This document shows positions 10,364 to 22,800 of a stretch of DNA of 64,000 bases, one piece after another. Source of the stretch: Hybos culiciformis (taxonomy: Eukaryota > Arthropoda > Insecta > Diptera > Hybotidae); contig OZ023273.1 of NCBI GenBank assembly GCA_964007475.1, forward strand, positions 19,419,922-19,483,921. The letters are read 5' to 3'. Each line of letters starts with the position of its first letter. The stretch's first letter is position 1. The notes beneath the pieces are model-generated. The model searched no databases. It saw only the letters and a program-made list of their open reading frames with translations, and was not told the DNA's origin. Both the position numbers and the translations under genes were made by a program.

Positions 10364-11054
10364 CAGAGGTGTCAATAGCGTCGATCGCGATCTACCGGTC
10401 GATCGCGTAATGATTTTAGGTCGATCGCCAATAAATATTTATATTTCAGATATTTATTTGCTTTCAAATTACCATTTTCAATTTCAAGAATCAAAAAAAT
10501 TTATCTAATTTTCCAAACATGTTGGCGCAATTAAAAAGTTCTGCTTCTACTAATTATGATGAAAATAAATATATCAAATAAACTAAGAACGTTATTGAAG
10601 AATTTGTGTAACCGTTTCGAAGATTTTAAAAAAACTTGATAATGTGGTTTTATTTATGAGTTTTCCATTTGATAGCAATATTAAAGCAAAAACCTTTCAG
10701 CTATTTTTGATATGGATAATATTACACTTGAACCAGAAATTATAACTTTACAAAATGATATTTATATTAAAGCAAGAGCTTCCGAAAATAAATTCTGGAA
10801 ATATTTAGCAGAAGATAAATATCCGAATGTAAAAAAATTTGCTGAAAATTTATACGCCTGTTTTGGTTCGACATATTTGTGCAAATGAGCATTTTCACAA
10901 ATGAAAATAATAAAGTCGAAATACCGAATTAATTTAACAGACGAACACAATAAAAATTGCCTTCTCCTCTTACTCCTACTTTTAGAAAAAGTAGATCGCA
11001 GATGATTTTTACTGCGCGAAGTAGATCTTATAGAAAAATTAGTTGACACCCCTG
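10364..11054 (+). mobile_element. hAT transposon remnant, 691 bp, 8-bp TSD
   Basis: An exact 8-bp duplication TTATATAA lies at 10356-10363 and 11055-11062. The termini are CAGAGGTGTCAA and, reversed, CAGGGGTGTCAA, one difference in 12, typical of hAT (CAGNG). The left subterminal region carries the word GGTCGATCGC or close variants three times (10378-10429), and GTAGATC words recur at the right. The interior contains a plus-strand transposase C-terminus with few lesions. Confidence 0.9.
10560..11004 (+). pseudogene. hAT transposase C-terminus, ZBED/GTF2IRD2-like type
   Basis: From 10709 one frame reads through LEPEIITLQNDIYIKA, FWKYLAEDKYPNVKKFAENL, FGSTYLCK, a single TGA, then AFSQMKIIKSKYR and LTDEHNKNCL. 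This order matches the C-terminal dimerisation region of hAT transposases of the kind co-opted as GTF2IRD2 and SCAN/ZBED proteins (ELIDLQ-ND, FW, YP, FGSTYxCExxFS, K-KYR-LTDEHL). The short piece around 10580-10700 (EEFV, RFEDFK, FDSNIKAKTFQL) is upstream linker with stops. The CE pair of the family motif reads CK-stop here. No N-terminal zinc finger or catalytic Asp region remains. Confidence 0.8.
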
Positions 11055-11062
11055 TTATATAA

Positions 11063-13214
11063 CATAAAAAAAATTATTAGATACTTATAAAAAGAAAAGA
11101 AGGAAGATACATATACAATTTTTGATATTTTCTTATTTCAAAATTTTGTATCTATTGGCATTCTCAAAAATAACAAACCACATAACTTGGATTAAGAAAA
11201 TATCTGTTGTGCACCTTTTTCTTATCAAAAACCATTTTCTGAAATTAATTGATCAATTTGTTTTGTAACTGTTTCTATTTAAAACTTAATGATTTTTTTC
11301 CTACAACTTCCCTACTTATGTACATTTATGTACATACATATAAAAATAAGTAATTAAGTCAAAATATAATAATTATATTCAAAAAAGGTAAATATGATGT
11401 TGTTTCCATGTTTTATGCCTGATCCTTTTTTTTAATGTATGTAAATATTTAAAACATGTAAATAAATTATGTATTCAAATTTTATAAACAAATAAAAATA
11501 TAGATATCTTATTTTTTTTTTTTTTTTTGTTTTTAAAACAATTTGAAAACTTGACAAGAGAAACTTTTGAAGCTTCCGAATATTATATGATCTTGTTTTT
11601 TGTTCAAAATAAAAGATTTAAGCTTCTAATTAAGTGAATAAAAAAACTCAATTATAGCCCTAAATTTGTATTTTGTGTTTTCTAAGAATTTTATTCGTTT
11701 ATAATCTGTAAAATTTAACAAATTTTTTTCAAAAGACTGAATATTTTCATTGAAATCATTTTCTTATTAAATTTTACTACGAAAGAGGTTAAAGAAATTT
11801 CAAGTAAACTCTTGTTTTAAAAGATTTGAAAATTTCATATTATATCAAAAATTAAATTAAATCACGACATTAGGTATGATAATATAGGTCTTTCAAAATA
11901 TCCCAAATATGTTGAATCTTACGAGGTAAAAAAAAATATTTTGTAACATCTGTGCTTTATTATAAATTTTGCATTCAAAACAAAAAAGGATAAATAAATT
12001 CTTTTTTGATTATGATTATGTTATTCCTTGAATGAAAACAGATCAACAAAAACGTTATTCCAAATATTAAACTGTATATACAATTCTTACTTTCATCATA
12101 TACTGATTTTTCCACTATTAAATTAATATTAGTGGTAATTTGTATATACCAAATTACTTGTATTATTTTATTATAAGCAAAGTTTTCGATAAGCTAATTA
12201 TCCCTTGCGTTTACAATTAATTTGATATTTATTATAATTTTATTTTATTTTCTCCAATGTATTATCGAATCGTAAACAATATACGGGCGGATCTAGAAAT
12301 AATTTTTGAAGGGAGAGAGAAAATTTTTATCGTTAATAATATATTGTAGTATTATATACTTTTTTTTTTCTTGTATCACAATTCAAATAAATTGAATATA
12401 ATAACATACTTCTTAAATTAAAAGTTTCATTCTTCTATTTTCATATTTGGAGATTAGAAAGTGAAAATAAATAGATTACACGTCTTGTTTTTTGGCTGAT
12501 AATTTTCAATAAGTTAATTAATATGAAATATGAATTATTAATACGGATTGGGGCCGCTCAAGGACTTTCCATTTTTAATCAAAAAAAAATTTGGAACTTT
12601 CTTCCAAATAACGCATTCCACAAAATCCTGAGAAATTACAATATTCTACAACTTTTTATGTTATTTTGGAATCCCTATAAATCTTCTCTCCATCATTTTT
12701 TTTTCAGTAATTAGATTATGTCTATAAGAAATTAAAAACTTTCTAAGAAAATACAATTTAAACGTGAATCAAATTATCTGAAAATTATAAGGGTAAGAGA
12801 AGCAAATTATCCTTATAACCTTGTAAAATTTTTTTTAAGGAAACATTTAAATATTTAATTAAAATTTTTTTTTCTCAAGGATAAACTTTTTTTACCAATG
12901 GCATATTTTTCTGTCGAAATATATAATTTTTTTTTTTCGAACAAAAAAATATTATCGATAAAACCAGAAAAACAAAACTATTTTTCAGGTGAATATGTTT
13001 TTAGCGAACAATTTTAGTTAAAATTTGTTTTCTTAGAAGTTTTAATTAAATTCAATTTAATAAGAGAAATCTAATAAGGAAAATATAAATATTTATGTCA
13101 TTAAATATGTAAATATTCAAAATAATAAATATAAAAATCATGTACCTTTATAAGTAGTAAGAAAATAACCAAAAAGCCTATATTATAAATGAAATTTTTG
13201 TCAATTTAGAGACA
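11063..13214. other. Non-coding AT-rich stretch
   Basis: No gene or bounded element recognised. A short GC-richer word, ACGGGCGGATCTAGAA near 12283, recalls transposon termini but I could not find a partner. Confidence 0.5.
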
Positions 13215-13222
13215 GTAATCAA

Positions 13223-13891
13223 CAGGGTTGCCAACTCTTGACCGAGGAAAAACTGGAGACTTGAAAAAACAAAAAAATTTAGATAGAAAAATAGAAAAAA
13301 TAATAAATTATAAATTACATTATTATAAACATAAACAAACGAAACATAAAATAAACCGCAGATACAAAAAGAATTCAAATTAGAATAAAACGGCGCAGTA
13401 AAATAAGGCCGCGATAGGTTTTTTGTTGCGGTCTTATTTCATTTTTCAAAATTAAATAAGGCCGCGAGGATTTTTTGTTCCGTCTATTTCATTTTTCAAA
13501 ATGAAATAAGACCGCAATAAAAAATCCTCGCGGCGCTATTTCACGCGGCTTTATTTGCATCCCTCGAATAAAACTTTATAAAAAGTAATATAAAATAAAT
13601 ACAATAAATAAAAAGACATAATAATTTAAATTTGAAAAAGATTACTTAATTAATGAGATCAATTATCTCTTAAAGTTATATAATAACTTTGTTTTGGAAT
13701 AAATGATACTATAGCTAAATGAATTACAATGTAAAATGACATCTACTGGTCAATAGCTTATGTGAATTTCTATTTTACTTTAAAATTATTAATTTTGAAA
13801 AAAACTGGAAAAATTTTCAAAAACCTGGAGACTGGAGTTTTAGTTGAAAAACTGGAAACTCCAGGGCAAAACACCCCAGTTGGCATCCCTG
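13223..13891. mobile_element. hAT-type non-autonomous element, 669 bp, carrying a nested insertion
   Basis: An exact 8-bp duplication GTAATCAA lies at 13215-13222 and 13892-13899. The ends are CAGGGTTGCCAACT and, reversed, CAGGGATGCCAACT. The word ACTGGAGAC or its relatives (AACTGGA, CTGGAGAC) recurs just inside both ends (13250-13260 and 13803-13861) as subterminal repeats. No transposase sequence is visible. A separate 174-bp element has inserted at 13392-13565. Confidence 0.88.
13392..13565. mobile_element. Nested 174-bp palindromic MITE with 9-bp TSD
   Basis: GAATAAAAC occurs at 13383-13391 and 13566-13574, a 9-bp target duplication. The ends share AAATAAGGCCGCG and, reversed, AAATAAAGCCGCG. 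The interior is two imperfect tandem copies of a unit of about 50 bp (AATAAGGCCGCG, then TTTTTTGTT, then TATTTCATTTTTCAAAAT) followed by an inverted copy. The 9-bp duplication and the AAATAA-GCC words recall the 1812-2773 element, suggesting the same superfamily (MULE or Merlin). It lies inside the hAT element, so it inserted later. Confidence 0.8.
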
Positions 13892-13899
13892 GTAATCAA

Positions 13900-16800
13900 A
13901 GACTTCTATGAAGATAACTCAAAGAACTTCAAATATTAACTTCTTCTTATATAGAAATAAATGACTTTATACACACGAGATATTCTCAGATGTATCGCTG
14001 GCTTAGAAATATCAAAATTAAACTATTACGCTGATAAAAACTTGGTGTAAAATTAGCTACAAAATATAGCAGAAGATTATATGTAAAAAAAAAATTGCTA
14101 TATTTTCTTGCAGTATGTGCTATAAAATCTTGTATCTATTATCAAATACATAACAACTCGTCAAAAATAGCAAATGAATTGTAGCAAAATTTGCTTCACG
14201 AAATTATAATTTTTATTGTTTTTTTTTAGCGAAAAATAAATAACAAAATTTTTACAGAATTATGAGTTTCTAAAATTTTTGTGACAAATATTGCTATGAT
14301 CATATGAACAGATATATTAAAAATTATTAAACTATTAGGTATTTTTCGTTGTTATGACAAATAGCAAATTTTGTTAACGTTATCCATTAGTTCGATTTGA
14401 ACTTTGTACATAGCAAAAAATATACAGAAAGTATATCTGCGTCAACTATTTGTTTTTTCTGTATATATTATGCAGCTGTACAAAAAAAAATATTTTAAAT
14501 GAAATTGTTATTATTATAAGTAACAAAAAAAAATTACCTAAATGAAAAATTTAGTGTTTTTAGTTAGTCTTTTTATGATTTTGTCCTCGGTTATTTAAAA
14601 ACATTGACACAAACTGAAGATTTTTAAGACTTTTTTTTTTTGTTTTATTTTGCCGTTAAGCTAAATTTTATTTTATTTTTTTGTCAAAAAAAATATTTTT
14701 CTTAGATTTTATTGAAATAAATTTGCTGTTGAACATAGATAAAAATAATTATATAAATTTGATCTGAACTGAAATCAACAAAAAATAATAATTTTTTTTA
14801 TAATAATAAATCACGTTCTTTAGATAAATATTTGATTGATAGGTACTTAGAATATTTTAACTATACGCAAGGAAGGGCAACTAATTACTTCCTAAATATG
14901 GGCAATCAAAAGTCAATATATTGAATATACAGATAGAATTTTATGATAATGTCATCAATTCATCATACTTAAAAGAAAATCTAGATTAGCATACAAAAAA
15001 AAAATTATGAATGAGATTGCAAAAATAAACAATTTTATTTTAAATAATAAATTTTTTTGAAATCAAAAAATTTATGCACGGAAAGCAAAGTAAAACATAG
15101 TGTATCTATAGTTATTATGTTGTGATGTAAACAAAAATAAAATTCAAGTCACTATTTTAAAAATAAAACACATTTTAAGATCAGAGTATTTTTTTAATAG
15201 AAAATATCATTTTATACAGTTTTTATTTTATTCTACACTTGATTCTAAAATTGAGACGCCAACAAAAATATACTTCATCTATATATAGATACCATGCTAT
15301 GTAGGTGTAGTTATTATATTACTATACTATACTGCGATTTGAAATTCTTATTTTTCAATAGTCACTTTTTTACGAAAAAAATATTATTAAATATTAACAA
15401 ATATTTTTGTACAAATAAAATAAATATTTCTAACTTTGTTAATTTAATAAACACTTCCTTTATCAAACAAATTATTATGTTTCATTTAAAATCATCAAGG
15501 TTGCACTACAATAATTATAAAACGAAAACTCAAGAAACTCTTATTATTTCTTTTGGTTAACATTTCTAAAAAAATTAGAAATAAATAATTTCCTTCTTAA
15601 AATATTGTTTGAAATTCCACAAAAAAGAAAAAACTTAAGAAAAATTATGATCTAATGAAATCTTGAAAAAGACCTTATATTTTTTAACGTTTTAAACAAC
15701 TATTGAAAAAATTTTACTACATTTAGAAAAAATTATTTTATATAAGAAAGTAATAAAACTAAAACAATTTATATTTAAATTATGGAGTCAAAATAAATAA
15801 AAAAAAAACAAATTTTTTGATTTGTAATTATTAATTATTATGCTGAATTAACCTCTGGTAGACATTTTTTAATAGTATACTGTACGGCTATTTATTTATT
15901 GTGAAGGATGCCAAGAAGCCAAAAATTTCGTAACTGATATACGTCTCATAATTTTAATCAAAAAATCATTTTTTAAACTTTTAGTATAACATAGGAAATT
16001 ATAGTTACTTACTGATATAAGTTTGTTAAAATTTTAATAAATTAGATGTTTTTGGTTACAAAACATACTAAACTATCATTTTACGTATACATATACTTAC
16101 CAAAGTTGAGTTCAAAGATATAAAATTTCATAAAATTTTATTCTATTAGAATTTATCGATATTTTGGTGACATTGTGTCTCATTTATTTAGGGAATAAAA
16201 TAAAGTCATTAAAAAAATTTCATTATAAAAATCACCCCGAAAATTCTATTATGAAAAGTTTTTCTTTTTTTTTTAATGAAAACTTTTGTTTTTTATTTTT
16301 CTTAAGCTCATTTTTCAATTAAGTTTCTTTGGTTTTGTTTTTCATAATAAAATAAATTTATAATTTTTTTTAATATTTTTGGTAAAAGGGAAAGAAAAAT
16401 TATTAAGCAATACAATATTTTCTTAGAAACGTGAACGAGATCTTAATATTTAAGAAAACAAAAAAAAAAATTGGTTTAGCATATTTCAAAAGGAATAAGA
16501 AAATGTTAAATTTAATTTTGTAAAAATTTAAAGTTTATACAAGATTTTTAGCTATGGGGTTTTTAAAGTAAAAAAAACTTTGTTAATTTTTTTTCCTATT
16601 TTAAATATTAAATTTTTTTTGGGATTTCATAAGTTTTCACTTTTCAATGATGATAAAAATTAAAGTTCAAAGATCTTTTGGAATTCTATGTTCTTTAAGC
16701 AAGGATACGATAATTCAATGTAGATATAATATCTTAGAGCTTCATCAGGGCTATTATCACATAAATTATTTTTTTTGTGAAATTTCTCATCATTTTATAA

Positions 16801-19800
16801 ATATTTTCCTGATTTTTGTAATTTGTCTTAGTTGTTAAGATAAAATATTAAAACTTTCGAGTACTATCAGTGGGGGGCTGATATTCTTAAATTCCATTTC
16901 GTTGGCAATAAGTATATAGGACCTCAAATCAATTGAAATGTCACTTGAAGTAAAATTGTAATTTTTGTTAGAATTATTCCTAGAAATTATCAACAATATT
17001 AATAAATATGAAAATTTTAAATATTTTAAACACATTACAGAGCACAAAAAAATTTGAAATAATTTTGTTTATAAAAATTTTTCATCGTTTAATGCCTTTT
17101 ATAATTTAATTTTCTTTTATGAAAATAAAATCAAAAAAAAATTAAAGCATAAGCAATTATGGGTAAATTAAATAAACTTAACTTTATTCAAAGGAAAAAT
17201 TTCATCATTTTCTAAAAATTAAAATAAAATTGTAAAATGAAGATTCGAAATATGATAAAGGAAGAAATTTTCATGTTTTAAACGTAATAAGAAAATACAA
17301 ATGTTAATTTCATAATATTTTTTTTTGTGGATCAGGAAGTTGGCATAATATATGATTGACATTTTCTACATTTATAAAAAAATATACTGAATTTCCCAAG
17401 AATGCGATATATTTATACCATCAAAGGGTTGCACTTCAGTTGAGTTAGATACAAAGATAGATAGAAAGATACAAATAGAAGAAAGTTTGATTAGTAGTTT
17501 AAAATGTAGGAACTTTTCTACTTAGAAAAGTTTGAATGCCGTTTAAGTATAGATTTGGCTTATTTTCCAATTTAGTAGAACAATGGAGTTTTGCAAAATT
17601 CACTTTAAAAGCCAATCAAATCTTCCGCAACCGTTTCATATTTTATAAACTGGCTTTTTTTATAATGGTATAAAAACTAACATATTTACACCATAAAATG
17701 TAAAACATAAGATATATGAAATTTTATACTTACAAATAAAACACAATCATGCATACTTAATTATATTAAGCGTGAGCATAATTGTTTAGAAATCATTAAG
17801 GAATTAATTGTCAAAGAATAAAGTTCTAATTAAAAATCAATTAAAGTTCTAATTAAAAATCAATTAAAGAAAATTCTTTTTATTTTTCATTAATTGTAAA
17901 ATATTGATATATTTTATATAATGGTAAGATTAAATGCTCGAATTAGTAATTTTTTATTTTTAAAAATCTTGTTTTTACACAATACTCATATCATACGCAT
18001 ACCTATCACGGATTTTATGACAATGTTTTTCAGTAAAATAAATTTTTTTTTTAAAATAATCACTGAAATAATAAAAACTTTTTAATAAAGACTTAATAGA
18101 AACTTTTCTTAAAAATTTGGTTAAAAAAAAAAAGTAATAAAAAGCGGGTCCATTTTTATTATCTCATTTATGGTTATATATTTTATATATACATACATAT
18201 ACAGAAGACACATATTTATCATGTGTACGTACATGTATTAAAATTTATATATCTTTAAATTCAGTGTAGTTCTGTAGTTCTATTGATATACTATTACACA
18301 TATGTACCTACATACAGTGTTAAGCTGTAAATAATAAAATATGTATAGAAAAAAAATCTTTTAAAAAAAATCATGGATTTAAATATTATTTTAATTTTCG
18401 AATTATTAATGGATTCTGCAAAAACAACATAGAATCATAATTCACTGTCAAAAACAGGAACTCCGATCATTAATGTATATGCACGCAATTAAGTTATTGC
18501 GTGAATTTTATTAAATTTTATATTTTATTCAATATTATCCTCAGTTATTATTCCACAAAAGAAGTATATTGAAAAACAAATTTTTAGCTCAAGTCAGCAT
18601 AATTTTGGAAGGTAATTTTATTAAAAGGAAAAAAAACATAATTTTGAATGTTCACAAATTTACCACAATGAATGAAAGTTCAGGACAGGGCCAAAATTAA
18701 GTACATAATAATATTATACATATTATATGTTAGTGTCTTTTAAGCTTTTAGTCGTTAGAAACTTTAAGTAAAATTTAACAATTTATTTGAATAAAAACAA
18801 AAAATATAAAACATTTATTTCCTTTTCAAGTATTTTCGATCGCTTAAAGAAAAAAAGTGAAAAAAAATAAATAAGTAAGAATATTAAAAAAGGATCATTT
18901 TGAAGTTCTTTCTTTATTATTCGTATATAATCAATTCGAACGAACACTATGCATTTATTATAACATTTTAATTTTCTTACACATACATCTATATTGAAAA
19001 TCTGAAGATTTAAAAATCTTTTTATTATTATTTTTTATTTATTCTTTTTTAAACCCCTAAACATTTGTATTTAAGTTTTTACAAAAAAAAAAATTGTTCT
19101 TATTTTCCCGAGAAATATTGAAAATAATGCAAAATAAAAAATTTAAAACTTTTGTTACATGTGAACAAAATCCCAGTGAAAATTTAATATTATAATTTTT
19201 TTTTGATTATTGATGAAAATTTGATGTACTTTTTATTGTTCCCAATATTTTTTAATTAAAGTGATAAAAATGCATTTTCATATAAATAGAAAAAATCATG
19301 TGCTGACTGCTGAGTATATTCTTTTATAGGTTCTATCTTTATATTTATGTGTATATTACGCAATATTAACACAAATATTGTTCAAGATTACAGAACATTT
19401 TAAAATAACACTAGGTGTATAATAATATTATTCGCAGAGAATTACAATGATATCTAAATTTTATGGTTACGTATGCAAAGCTTAAAAAGTCACACAAAGT
19501 AAACGATTTTCGATGATACAATTTGCTAATAGAGTGCAGTTATTTAAGTTTTTGAGTTATTGCAAATGTAATAATTAAACTTAAAGCAAATGTTACAGAA
19601 AAAACGGAACGAACTATTGTGAATTTTATGACTATCACATTTATGAAAATACAGAACAGTACCTCATACATGAAGTAAGAAGCCCATTTTTCACATTTCG
19701 AATTCTTGACCAGTTCGAATCGAATCGTTGATTACCTTAGAATATAACACACATGTATTAACACAAAAATATAACATATGTATATGACTACTATAGAGAT

Positions 19801-22800
19801 ATTTGTTGTGTGTCATTTAATTATACTATTGTACATATAAACCAAAAGTGTCATTATATTCATTTTTTTGGTCAGTACGTGTTGTATTCTTAAAATTCTT
19901 AAAATAGCCCCTGGGATATTAAAACCGATTTTACATACACTTAAATTAACTTTGCATTCAAATTCAATGCTCCCGTTTTCTTTTTCTTTTTTTACAATTT
20001 TAAAAAAGGAATGATTAAAAAAATACAGGAATGAAAATACTATATTGGTGGGTTCTCATAACTTCGATCTATAAATGACATATGTTTTAAGATAAGTATT
20101 TATTTAAAAGTTAAATTGTAAATGTAGATACAAACATAGTTTCTATGATGTATATCAACATCAATATATCAATAATATAGAATGTGAATATATAATTAAT
20201 TACATCATAGTGATTAATAGCATTTAAATGTTAATGCTTTATTGATTTATTAAATTGAAAAACTAATCAAATTACTTTGTGTGACTGGTTTTGCTTGGAA
20301 AATAATATTCACTTTCATTTAGATCAAGTTAAATTCATACATATTTCTAATTAAATCCCATGTACAAATTCAATTATCATAGTATTATGTGTGTAGTACA
20401 ATATTTATTAATTAAATAATAGATGTGTACATAACCACCGATGTAATTTTTAATAATTATTTTTTTATCTACCTAAAAAATCAGTTAATTGATTTTATTC
20501 AGTGCGTAATCAATGAAGTTTATTTTTATTATGTGTAGTAAAATTTTTTATTTTATTTCGAAGACATGAAAATTGTTTTTTTTTTATGATATCAACTAGA
20601 TTAACAGATTCATGTTAATATAACGTTTTGCTGTTTTTATTTTCTTATCTGAGGCATCCGTCAAAATTTGAAGACAAGTTTTTGACCACTTTCAGAAAAA
20701 AAATCAGAAAAATTTTTAATTTAACATGTTTTATTAAATTTGAAAGACTTTAGAAAAATGTTAGGAGTTAGTAAATTATGCATAGAAAATTGGCAATATT
20801 TAATTTTTAACAATTTAAATATACTAAATATAGTATATGAATTAATTTTTAGAAACATATCAATGCATTTGACATTGATTATAAAGAGAATAATTTAAGA
20901 ATATTTTAATTATTTTCAAAAATAAGTTTCAAGTTATTCCAGTTACTAAAGTTTTTCATTTTCAAAACCTTCTCATTCCTTTTAATTTTTCTTATACTTG
21001 AAAATCAATAACGCTTTGTTTTTATTCCACATATGTTTTTGTTGTTTATCTTCTCAAAAATATATAGGAAGATCAAAGATTTTAATATAAAAATATTCTT
21101 CGTTCTGTGTTTAGAGGAGACGTGAATAAGAAAATATAAATTTTCATTTATCTAAATTGTATCATAATAAAGTAAAGAATAATGATAATGACAAAATGTA
21201 AAAATTGGAAAATTTATGAAAAATAGCAAAGGGTAAAACACAAAAGTTTTTATTTATTTAATTTAAAAAAAAAAACAATTTTTCCTGATAACTTTTCGAA
21301 CTTTTTTACTCAATAATAAAATGTATCTACGATGCTTTAAATAAGGAAAGAGATTACTGAGAAAAATTATATAACACTTATTACTTGACGAAGAATATAA
21401 TGGCTATATTAGCAATTTAAGCTTAAGGTAAGAACATTTCCTGTTTTGCTCTTTTTTTTAATGTTTTAAAAACGGAAATTCAAAATTTTCTTCAGTTTCA
21501 ATTTCTTCGTTTAAAATTTTTTTTTATTGTAGGATTCATAGTACATATTTTGTTATGATTTTAATGATAACTATAATGCTGGTATTTGTCGAACTAATTA
21601 GTTTTTGAAATTATCGACCTTTTCACATTTCCTGCACCCATTCAAAAAGTTTACAAAAAAAAATGTTAAGGATCCATATTAAAAAATTACACTGACTAAA
21701 ATGAGAAAAATATAGATTTTCTTTTACTTTTTTCGAGGTGTATAAAAAATATTTCAATTTGAAAAATATAATTTAAAATAAATTTTTGATATTTGCAATA
21801 AAATAAACCATATTACATATTAGGTAAATAAGATGAAATAAAAAAGGCGTAACAAAAAATAGAATTTTGCATGTATTGTGCATAGAAAATATTTTGAAGA
21901 TACAAATTTTCAACCTAATTACAATGTAGACTCTAAATTTGATTTCATCAAATTTGTAGGCTCTTATTTTGAAAATATCCAACCAAACTCTGTTAAATAT
22001 TTTAATTTGACATTAAATTATCTTTGCTAATTGATATGGGTTTATCAGTATTCATAATTCTATAATAAAAAAATCCTGATTGGAAAATCATATAAAATGT
22101 ATGGTACCTATATTGACATCAACCTAGTTCTTATATACATATATAGTTCTTATATTATTATTATTATATATTGGGAAAAAGGTTGAAATTTTTTTTTTAA
22201 ATAGGTGAAAAATTGTTAACAAAAAAGGGATAATCCTAGATTCGTTTTTTATTAAAAATTGATATGGAATTAATAAAATGTAAATTTAATGCTTTTATAT
22301 AATATTAAAAATATAATAATCATTCTATTAAAAGTTTTTAATTGAATTATAAATAAATAAGATTATATTTTTGATTTTAACAATATTCGTCATTCATCAA
22401 TATAGACAAAAAAAAGTTTTTAATTTTATATTGATAATAAAATATCGTTAATATTATAAATAATAAAACACTAAAAATTGCATTAAATTTTTTTATGAGA
22501 CAATACTAATAACTGAGAAATTAAAAAAAGCCCTGTGAATACAAGATATAAATGAAAGAAGCTACAATGGAACATAATAATTATGTCTATCTTTTTTTGG
22601 ATTAATGATCCTTAAAATTAAAATTTTGTATTTTAAAATGCGTTATACAGAATGAAAACTGAAACTCCCATTCAATAAAGTCATTATGTTACCCAATTAA
22701 GCTTTTGAAATATAATATATAGATATCCAAATACGTTTTTCACACTTAAGTTCTAGTTATGCATCAATTTCACATTGTTTAGAGTTGAGTCATAATGTTG

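Noticed and set aside
10762..11049. 95-codon minus-strand frame
   Set aside because: It is the antisense shadow of the decayed hAT transposase read on the plus strand.
14040..14420. Cluster of TAGCAAA words as a repeat array
   Set aside because: Spacing is irregular and the word is easily formed in AT-rich DNA; no unit or boundary is definable.
16835..17047. 70-codon minus-strand frame with a less simple C-terminal half
   Set aside because: No recognisable family, no splice or promoter support.
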